A stretch of DNA of 9,516 nucleotides from GCA-2687515 sp002687515 (GTDB lineage: Bacteria > Pseudomonadota > Alphaproteobacteria > Rhodospirillales > UBA2165), in the NCBI GenBank assembly GCA_030745835.1, contig JASLNU010000027.1, positions 1-9,516 of the forward strand, written 5' to 3'. The first letter of the stretch is position 1. Every line of letters starts with the position of its first letter. This document shows, in pieces, positions 1-5,865 of the stretch. Under the pieces are notes generated by a model. The model was not told the DNA's origin. It saw nothing but the letters and a program-made list of their open reading frames with translations, and ran no database searches. Made by a program: the position numbers and the translations under genes.

Positions 1-283
1 TCCGAATTTCCGCCCATTGATCGGCGTTTTTAGAACCCTTGGCGGCAAATTCCACAAAGCTGAAAGCGATGATGCATTGTGCCATCGCCCCTTCAATCTC
101 GCTCGCCCTGATCGTGCAGATTTGATTTTTGCTGCCATTTGTCGTTCTGGTTGCCCTTTTCAACCAGCTTTCGTAACCCGACTTATCCTTTGCAGCGGCT
201 TCTTTCATATCGTTTCTAAGGCTAGTCATGGTCCGCGCCAACATGGGTAAAAATAGGCCCGCCGTCATGGCTTTTTCCGTCAT
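1..283 (-). CDS. Hypothetical protein, N-terminal part (runs off left edge)
   Basis: Reading the minus strand from an ATG at 283-281 gives 94 codons without a stop, up to the window edge. The protein begins MTEKAMTAGLFLPMLARTMT. A strong Shine-Dalgarno sequence, AAGGAGG, sits at 297-291, 7 bases before the start, which is the main reason to believe this gene rather than the plus-strand frame over the same bases. It is a mixed polar/helical sequence with no signal peptide or clear membrane segment; the later part contains an EGAMAQCIIAFSFVEFAAKG stretch. I recognise no family. The preceding minus-strand fragment ends 28 bases upstream, so the two probably belonged to one operon. Base composition is near 50% GC, lower than the genes to the right. 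The function is unknown and the C-terminus is not in the window. Confidence 0.6.
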   Translation of the reverse strand, partial: MTEKAMTAGLFLPMLARTMTSLRNDMKEAAAKDKSGYESWLKRATRTTNGSKNQICTIRASEIEGAMAQCIIAFSFVEFAAKGSKNADQWAEIR

Positions 284-290
284 GATGTTT

Positions 291-297
291 CCTCCTT
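291..297 (-). promoter_or_regulatory. Ribosome binding site of the left-edge minus-strand gene
   Basis: On the minus strand, AAGGAGG precedes the ATG at 283 by 7 bases. It is the closest match to the anti-Shine-Dalgarno consensus that I found in the window. It decides both the strand and the start of the gene at the left edge. Confidence 0.65.
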
Positions 298-311
298 GCG
301 TGGTGTTGGCG

Positions 312-512
312 CTATTCTATCAAGAGGCTGCTCTCGGTAAGCCTCAGATAGGCATCGGTGCGACGACCAAAATAATAGTCTCCGCCGAGTTCTTTACGAT
401 CCAGGCCAGTCGCTTCCTCCAACGCCGCCAGCGCCGAATAGAGAAGCGCGCAAATCCGCTTCACTTGGTCTTCGGCGTATCCCTCATTTCCAGCCACGCC
501 CGAGTCTTGAAT
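312..512 (-). pseudogene. C-terminal fragment of an unknown protein, 5' end lost at a breakpoint
   Basis: The minus-strand frame ending with TAG at 314-312 gives about 65 residues of plausible protein, including KRICALLYSALAALEEATGL and ending in RLTESSLLIE. The amphipathic helix is followed by a charged, tyrosine-containing tail. The open frame continues upstream to 614, but beyond about 512 it is simply the antisense of the beta-ketoacyl synthase gene, so that part is not trusted. The stop lies 28 bases before the next minus-strand start, typical operon spacing. The fragment is therefore probably the real 3' end of a gene cut at about 512. A short intact protein starting at an internal GTG (in the VAGNEGYAED stretch) is possible, but no ribosome binding site is visible for it. 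No family recognised. Confidence 0.45.
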
Positions 513-520
513 GCATCGGG
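508..520. other. Probable rearrangement breakpoint joining two truncated genes
   Basis: To the right, the plus frame becomes recognisable ketosynthase from about 516 onward (SGSPPALNQ). To the left, the same bases read as a plausible protein on the minus strand. Both genes lack their 5' ends at the same place and point away from each other. I see no insertion-sequence ends, long direct repeats or attachment site in the flanking bases. A deletion, inversion or insertion end, or an assembly misjoin, would all give this picture. Confidence 0.5.
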
Positions 521-1418
521 CTCGCCGCCGGCCTTGAACCAGCTCGCCCAGATGATGGTGACCAACAACACCGATTCGGTGAAAGCCAATTCCTATATCC
601 AGTTGATGCCGCACACGACGGCCGTGAACGTGTCCGTCTTCTTTGGTATTTGCGGCCGCCTGATACCAACCTCAAGCGCCTGCACGTCGGGAAGTTTGGC
701 CATCGGCGGGGCATTCGAGGCGATCCGCTACGGCAAGCAAACCGTCATGATCGCCGGCGGCTCGGAGGAGATCAGCCCTTCGCAGGCGGCCGTGTTCGAT
801 ACCTTGTTTGCCACCAGCACACGCAACGACACGCCGACAGAGACGCCGAGCCTGTTTGACGTCGACAGGGACGGGATGGTGATCGGCGAAGGCGCGGCGA
901 CGATGGTGCTGGAGGAAATGGAGCATGCCCGGGCCAGGGGTGCGCATATCCACGCCGAACTCGTCGGCTTCGGCACCAACTCGGACGGCCAGCATGTGAC
1001 GCAACCCACGGCGCGAACCATGGCCGTGGCGATGCAATTGGCCCTCGACGATGCCGAGCTCGCGCCCGAGGCGATCGGCTACGTCAACGCGCATGGCACC
1101 GCCACCGATATTGGCGACGTGGCGGAATCGCAGGCAACCCAAGAGACCCTTGGCTCGTCGGTGCCGATCAGCTCGCTCAAAAGTTATTTCGGGCACACTC
1201 TCGGAGCCTGCGGCAGTATCGAAGCCTGGATGACCATCGAAATGATGAATCGCGACTGGTTTGCGCCGACCATCAACCTCAACCGCATCGACCCCGAATG
1301 CGCCGAGCTCGACTATGTCGTCGATGATGGCCGCAACAAGCAAATTGAATATGTCATGACCAATAACTTTGCCTTCGGCGGCCTCAACACCTCACTCATA
1401 TTCCGCCGTTTGAGCTAG
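513..1418 (+). pseudogene. Beta-ketoacyl-ACP synthase (arylpolyene/FabB-like), 5'-truncated
   Basis: This thiolase-fold condensing enzyme would add malonyl units to an acyl-ACP chain by decarboxylative Claisen condensation. The active-site Cys is in PTSSACTSGS (codon 681-683). The two His are in NAHGTATD (1092-1094) and YFGHTLGACG (1194-1196), and the C-terminal NNFAFGGLNTS motif is complete. These motifs and the SYIQLMPHTTAVN stretch resemble ketosynthases of arylpolyene-type clusters. The match begins only near SGSPPAL. Roughly the first 100 residues of a normal 400-residue enzyme, with the N-terminal glycine-rich strand and part of the dimer interface, are missing. The frame stays open back to 228, but those codons read antisense through a different gene and carry no synthase sequence. 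An internal ATG pair at 552 could start a shortened protein, probably inactive. The phosphopantetheinyl transferase follows 27 bases downstream. Confidence 0.75.
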
Positions 1419-1445
1419 TACGGCGCGGCGCGGCGGCCCGGTTTC

Positions 1446-2249
1446 GTGCCATTCCACCCGAAGCCCCACTCCAAGCCCGTGGCCGAGAACGACATACATC
1501 TGTGGTTTTTGCCCGCCCAGGCGGCGCAACTCGAGCGGCTATGCGCGGCGGCGGACGGTCTGCTGGCGCCCGATGAGCGGCAGCGTCATCAATCCTTCCG
1601 GCATTCCGGCCGGGCCAGGAAATTTCTGCTCGGACGCATTCTGATGCGCCGCGCCCTGGCCGCCCATTTGGCCGCCGACGCCGCCGAGTTGCGCTTTTCA
1701 TATGGCCCGACCGGCAGGCCCGAGCTTCACCGCGCCATCGCCGGCGAGCTGGTTTTCAGCTTCTCCCATGCCGGGTCATGCGCCGTGATGGCAATCGCCC
1801 GTGGCGAGCGAATCGGCGTCGATCTCGAGATGTCGGAGCGCGCTTCGACGGTTCTCGGCATCGCCCGGCAGTTCTATTCGGATGCCGAAAAACGCCAGCT
1901 CGGGTCTCACGGCGCGGCGGCGGCACCGCGCGCCATCGCTCTTTGGGGCCTTAAGGAAAGCATCGTCAAGGCGAGCGGAAGCACCATTTGGCAGGGCCTC
2001 TCGGCGGTGCGCCTGGCGCTTGACGGCGCGCATATCGAATGGCTCTCCGCACCGCCGGACGGGGGCGCGGCGAACTGGCTCCTGATGTGCGGCTGCTATC
2101 GCGGCGATCGCGCCCTCGCCCTGGCCTTGCAACGAGAACAGCCGATGTCCGAGGCGCAGAAAATTCACATCCACAGCCTCGGCGATGAGCCGGCAAATGC
2201 CGGCTGCTTGAAAATTTCGAGCAGCTCATGCCAGGTCGCGGTGGCATAA
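1446..2249 (+). CDS. 4'-phosphopantetheinyl transferase, Sfp type
   Basis: Moves the phosphopantetheine arm of coenzyme A onto a serine of carrier proteins (ACP/PCP) in the cytoplasm. About 267 residues, matching the two-lobed Sfp class (about 220-250) with a longer tail. Visible motifs are FSFSHAG with His108, IGVDLE with Mg-binding Asp126 and Glu128, FYSDAEK near residue 150, and WGLKESIVKASG with Lys170, Glu171 and Lys175. The N-terminal lobe holds ARKFLLGRILMRRAL, a usual position in this family. The start is a GTG without a convincing Shine-Dalgarno; an in-frame GTG at 1479 is an alternative and fits the conserved DIHLWFLP start equally well. It lies 27 bases after the ketosynthase remnant, so its original partner was probably an ACP of that lost cluster, though such enzymes can serve other carriers. 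The last 30 or so residues (after LALALQ) look unlike the family. Confidence 0.88.
   Translation: MPFHPKPHSKPVAENDIHLWFLPAQAAQLERLCAAADGLLAPDERQRHQSFRHSGRARKFLLGRILMRRALAAHLAADAAELRFSYGPTGRPELHRAIAGELVFSFSHAGSCAVMAIARGERIGVDLEMSERASTVLGIARQFYSDAEKRQLGSHGAAAAPRAIALWGLKESIVKASGSTIWQGLSAVRLALDGAHIEWLSAPPDGGAANWLLMCGCYRGDRALALALQREQPMSEAQKIHIHSLGDEPANAGCLKISSSSCQVAVA
2188..2205 (+). other. Perfect inverted repeat in the 3' end of the transferase gene
   Basis: AGCCGGC, loop AAAT, GCCGGCT forms a 7-bp GC-rich stem with a 4-base loop, about 45 bases before the stop codon. No run of T follows on either strand, so it is not a standard intrinsic terminator. It lies in the unconserved tail of the protein and might mark an older gene end, but chance is possible in GC-rich DNA. 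Confidence 0.35.
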
Positions 2250-2291
2250 TTGCCGGAACGCGTCACGCCGCCCGAATTTTGTGGAGATATT

Positions 2292-3704
2292 ATGTCTGAT
2301 CTGCTTTTCACTGAAGATATGCATGCCGAAGCGGCTCGGCTTACCCAGTCCTTTACTTCCAGCTATCACGCCGGCCTGTCCGAGCGGCCGGTATTTCCGG
2401 ATGTCGATCGCGCCGCGTTGCTGAGGCTCATGCAAGCACCCTTGCCGAAGACCGCCGAACCGTTGGCCGATCTGTTCGCCGAGCTGGAGGCGGTCATCGT
2501 CGAGAATTCCACCCACACGGCGCATCCGAGATTTCTGCCCTATGTGCAGCCTTCGCCGAACGCGCTTTCCGCCTATGCCGAGCACGTCGCGGCGGTTCTC
2601 AACCAGAATTGCAATCTCTGGCACCTCTCCCCCGCCGCGCATGCCATAGAGCAAACCGTTTTGCGCTGGTTTGCCGGTCTTTACGGATTTCCCGCCGAGA
2701 GCGGCGGCATCATTACCAGCGGTGGCTCGATGGCAAACCTGATCGCGCTCACCGCCGCGCGCGACAGATCGCTCGGCGATCAGGCGAGAGCGCAAGGGTT
2801 GCAAGGTGGAAACGCACCCTTGGTGCTCTACACTTCGGACGAGGTTCATTCCAGCATCGACAAGGCCATTTCGGTATTGGGCATCGGCACCGATTGCCTG
2901 CGTCATATCCCGACCGACGAGCATTTCCGCATACGTCTCGATGTGCTGGAAATGGCCGTCGCCGAGGATCGCCGGGCCGGGTTGCGGCCTTTTTGCATTA
3001 TCGGCAATGCCGGCACGGTGACCACGGGCGCGATCGACCCGATCGGCGAGCTGGCGAAATACTGCCGGCGCGAGGATTTATGGCTTCACATTGACGGCGC
3101 CTACGGCGCCCTGGCGGTGCTCAGCGACCGTTTCAAGGCGGGCATGTCCGATATCGGGCTGGCCGATTCGGTTTCCCTGGACCCGCATAAATTTCTCTTC
3201 TGTTCGTTCGAGGCCGGTTGCGTTCTGGTGCGTGACAAAGAGACCCTCAGCCACGCTTTCGGCGCTTCGCCGAGTTATCTTACGCTGTCCGAGGATCCGG
3301 ATTTCCTCGATTTCGCCAATTATGGGCCGCAACTGTCGAGGGGCTTCAAGGCTTTAAAAGTGTGGTGGTCGTTGAAGCATTTCGGTGCCGACAGCTTTGC
3401 CACGGCGATAGACCGCATGGCCGATCTCGCCGCCTATATGGGCAACAGGATCGAGCGGCATCCGGGCCTCGAACTGCTCGCCCCGGTGGTTTTCAATTGC
3501 GTGTGTTTTCGCCTGGCGGACAGCACGGTGAGCGAAAACCGCGCCGTCCTGAAGGCGCTGGTGGACAGCGGCGATGCGTTTTTGGGACCGGCGAATGTCA
3601 AAGGCGAAATCGGCTTGCGCGCCTGCTTTATGAATTTGCGCACCACGGAAGAGGATATCGACTTCATCCTCGACAGAACCGTCGAGCTGAAATCAGCCGG
3701 CTGA
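2292..3704 (+). CDS. PLP-dependent amino-acid decarboxylase, group II
   Basis: Removes the alpha-carboxyl group of an amino acid to give an amine, with pyridoxal phosphate as cofactor, in the cytoplasm. The protein is 470 residues, the usual size for the glutamate/tyrosine/aromatic amino-acid decarboxylase family (Pfam PF00282). Seen in order: THTAHPRFLPYVQPSPN (substrate-side N-terminal segment), ITSGGSMANLIAL (phosphate-binding loop), DEVHSSIDKA with His186 that stacks on the PLP ring, HIDGAYGA with Asp268 that contacts the ring nitrogen, and SLDPHKFLF with Lys300, the Schiff-base lysine. The chosen start is ATG 2292, with GGAG at 2283-2286 five bases upstream; the frame also opens at TTG 2250, directly after the transferase stop, but has no support there. 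The substrate (aromatic, acidic or basic amino acid) cannot be told from these motifs. A molybdopterin enzyme follows 75 bases downstream on the same strand. Confidence 0.9.
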   Translation: MSDLLFTEDMHAEAARLTQSFTSSYHAGLSERPVFPDVDRAALLRLMQAPLPKTAEPLADLFAELEAVIVENSTHTAHPRFLPYVQPSPNALSAYAEHVAAVLNQNCNLWHLSPAAHAIEQTVLRWFAGLYGFPAESGGIITSGGSMANLIALTAARDRSLGDQARAQGLQGGNAPLVLYTSDEVHSSIDKAISVLGIGTDCLRHIPTDEHFRIRLDVLEMAVAEDRRAGLRPFCIIGNAGTVTTGAIDPIGELAKYCRREDLWLHIDGAYGALAVLSDRFKAGMSDIGLADSVSLDPHKFLFCSFEAGCVLVRDKETLSHAFGASPSYLTLSEDPDFLDFANYGPQLSRGFKALKVWWSLKHFGADSFATAIDRMADLAAYMGNRIERHPGLELLAPVVFNCVCFRLADSTVSENRAVLKALVDSGDAFLGPANVKGEIGLRACFMNLRTTEEDIDFILDRTVELKSAG

Positions 3705-3766
3705 CTGGACTCATGCCTTGTCCGTGCTTACCCTCTAACGGTGAATATGAGCCCGGCGGAATGGGC

Positions 3767-3776
3767 GGAGAGAGGA
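3767..3776 (+). promoter_or_regulatory. Ribosome binding site supporting a GTG start at 3780
   Basis: GGAGAGAGGA contains GGAG nine bases before GTG 3780. The upstream candidates ATG 3747 and GTG 3741 lack a comparable purine run. This favours the shorter 642-residue form of the molybdopterin enzyme. Confidence 0.45.
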
Positions 3777-3779
3777 TCG

Positions 3780-5708
3780 GTGGCGGTTGAGATCGTAAAA
3801 TCGGTTTGTCCCAAGGACTGCTTCGACACCTGCGGCATGCTCACCCATGTCGCCGACGGCAAGGTGGTGCGCGTCGAGGGCGATCCGGATCACCCCATCA
3901 CCAAGGGGTTTCTGTGCGGCCAGTTCCAGCATTTCGAGGAGTTCGTCAACCATCCGGACAGGCTTCTGTACCCGCTCATGCGCGAGCGCAAGACGGAGCC
4001 CTTTCGCCGGGTCGGTTGGGACGAGGCGCTGGCGGCGATTGCCGAGCGCTTTAGCGACATCATCGCCACCGAGGGCGGCCGGGCGATCTTGCCCTATTCT
4101 TATTTCGGCCATATGGGGCTGGTCTCGGGCGGCTTCGCCGAGCGCCTGTGGAACCGGATGAACACCAGCCGCGTCGGCATCGAGATTTGCGCATTGGCCG
4201 GGGCGGAGGCCTTCATTCGCGTCTTCGGCCTGTTGCGCGGCTGCGAATCCTATCATTTGGACAAGACGCAATGCCACGTCATTTGGGGCAAGAACCCGAT
4301 CGCGACGAGCGTCCACAGCCATGCGATGACCAAAAATATTCACCCGACCGTCGTCATCGATCCCTACCGCTCGGATTCGGCGCTGAGCGCGGATTTATAT
4401 CTGCAGCCCAAGCCCGCGACCGATTCGATGCTTGCCATGGCGGTGATGCGCATCCTGATCGAGCGGGAGCGGATCGATAAGCGCTTCGTCGCCGAGCGTA
4501 CCACCGGTTTCGAGCCGCTCCGCGACAAGGTCATGTCGATCTCGCTCGAAGAAGCCGCCAATGTCACCGCCGTCCCGTCAGCGCAAATCCTGAAGTTCGC
4601 CGAACTCTACGCCGCCAACCGGCCGGCATTGATTTCCATGGGGGCGGGGCTGCAGCGAAATCTGAACGGCGGCGAGATGGCCTCGGCGATCTGCATGCTG
4701 GCCGCTGTGGCCGGCCAGGTCGGTGTACCCGGCGGCGGCGTCCTTTACGCCAATCACGATTGGCGGATGAACGACATCAGCCATGGTGAGCTGCGCAGCG
4801 ACGGGCCGCACCTGCACAGCATGCTCAAGCTCGGCCAATCGCTGACCGCCAATGACGATATAAAAGCGCTCTATGTGTACAACTCCAACGCCGCCGCCAC
4901 GACGCCCAATCAGAGCCTGGTGTGGCGCGGCATGGCGCGCGAGGATCTCTTTACCGTCGTGCACGACTCGTTCATGACCGACACCGCCGAGCGCGCCAAC
5001 CTGGTATTGCCCGCCTGCACATATGCCGAGCATGCCGACCTTCACCGTTCGCACTGGCACGAATATGCCCAGATCAACAATCCGGCGATCGAGCCGCTCG
5101 GTGAATCGCGCTCCAATTCCTCGGTGTTTCGCGAAATCGCGCGGCGCATGGGGTATACCGAAGATTGTCTGTTCGAGACCGACGAGGAAGTGATTCACGA
5201 CCTCCTGAAAGGAACGAATCTCGATTACGAGGCGCTTAAACGGGGGCCGGTGCTTTGCGAAGACGCGCATCGCACGAGCTTCGATGATGGGCGTTTCCCG
5301 ACCGCGAGCGGCAAGCTTGAACTGATGGTTCCGACATATTCGCCGACAAAAAACGCCTCGCGGCATGGCTATCGTTTCACCACGCCGAAATCCCGCCATC
5401 TGCAATCGAGCCAGGCCTTCAATCTGCCACGCAAATTCGCCGCCGTGCGCGAGCCGTCGGTTTTCGTTCACCCCATCGACGCCGCCAATGAAGGCATCGA
5501 GGACGGCGAGCAGGTCAATCTGTGGAACGAAAGGGGAGAGGTCGCTCTCATCGCGCGCCTGAGCGAGCGCGTCCAACCCGGCCTGCTGGTGAGTTACATG
5601 ATCAGGTGGGGCGCGAATGCCAACGCGACCACACCGGACGAGCCGGCCGATTATGGCGGCAACTCGACCTTCCACAGCAATTTCGTCAGCATCTCGCGGC
5701 GCGCCTGA
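3780..5708 (+). CDS. Molybdopterin-dependent oxidoreductase, DMSO reductase superfamily, catalytic subunit
   Basis: A bis-molybdopterin guanine dinucleotide enzyme that oxidises or reduces an unknown substrate. The 642-residue protein starts with a 4Fe-4S motif: Cys10-x3-Cys14-x3-Cys18 (VCPKDCFDTCG), then Cys46 in GFLCG. The catalytic body follows (WDEAL near 80, ICALAG with Cys137, VIWGKNP, VIDPYRS). The C-terminal cofactor-binding beta-barrel contains FVHPIDAANEGIEDGEQVNL. Overall it resembles the poorly characterised MopB group of putative hydrogenase-like homologues; a Cys or Ser Mo ligand cannot be assigned by eye. There is no Tat or Sec signal, so it is probably cytoplasmic. No iron-sulfur or membrane partner subunit is in the window. 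GTG 3780 is preferred because GGAGAGAGGA (3767-3776) lies just upstream and it gives the short lead before the first Cys; ATG 3747 and GTG 3741 are alternatives without a good Shine-Dalgarno. Confidence 0.88.
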   Translation: MAVEIVKSVCPKDCFDTCGMLTHVADGKVVRVEGDPDHPITKGFLCGQFQHFEEFVNHPDRLLYPLMRERKTEPFRRVGWDEALAAIAERFSDIIATEGGRAILPYSYFGHMGLVSGGFAERLWNRMNTSRVGIEICALAGAEAFIRVFGLLRGCESYHLDKTQCHVIWGKNPIATSVHSHAMTKNIHPTVVIDPYRSDSALSADLYLQPKPATDSMLAMAVMRILIERERIDKRFVAERTTGFEPLRDKVMSISLEEAANVTAVPSAQILKFAELYAANRPALISMGAGLQRNLNGGEMASAICMLAAVAGQVGVPGGGVLYANHDWRMNDISHGELRSDGPHLHSMLKLGQSLTANDDIKALYVYNSNAAATTPNQSLVWRGMAREDLFTVVHDSFMTDTAERANLVLPACTYAEHADLHRSHWHEYAQINNPAIEPLGESRSNSSVFREIARRMGYTEDCLFETDEEVIHDLLKGTNLDYEALKRGPVLCEDAHRTSFDDGRFPTASGKLELMVPTYSPTKNASRHGYRFTTPKSRHLQSSQAFNLPRKFAAVREPSVFVHPIDAANEGIEDGEQVNLWNERGEVALIARLSERVQPGLLVSYMIRWGANANATTPDEPADYGGNSTFHSNFVSISRRA

Positions 5709-5865
5709 TCCGGCCCGAAAAGACTCGTTGACAAACAATGCGTACTAATTTCCCATTGCGCACAGTTTCGGATCGCGCGGAAACACCGGCGGCTGGGGGT
5801 GCCGTCATAGAGTTCGCGAGCTGCATCAACCATAATCGTCACAAACCAAAATAGGGAGAGATGCT
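5709..5865 (+). promoter_or_regulatory. Intergenic region with possible promoter of the ABC transporter operon
   Basis: This is the longest gap between genes from 1419 onward (157 bases), and it precedes the binding-protein gene. It holds an exact TTGACA at 5728-5733. No good -10 box lies at 16-18 bases (5751-5756 reads TCCCAT); TACTAAT at 5743 is too close. A small inverted repeat, CAATG/CATTG (5736-5740 and 5754-5758, 13-base spacer), overlaps the same place and could be an operator, but it is short. At the end of the gap, GGGAG at 5854-5858 is the ribosome binding site of the next gene. A promoter here is inferred mainly from the gap. Confidence 0.3.

Noticed and set aside
17..250. 77-codon plus-strand frame
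   Set aside because: It is antisense to the minus-strand gene that has a strong Shine-Dalgarno and a better protein pattern; no ribosome binding site of its own.
228..512. N-terminal extension of the ketosynthase frame starting at GTG/ATG near 228
   Set aside because: It shows no ketosynthase sequence, overlaps the start and ribosome binding site of the minus-strand gene at 283, and reads antisense through the minus-strand fragment.
4578..5738. 386-codon minus-strand frame opposite the molybdopterin gene
   Set aside because: It is the antisense shadow of a gene with clear cofactor-binding motifs; no ribosome binding site or family pattern seen.
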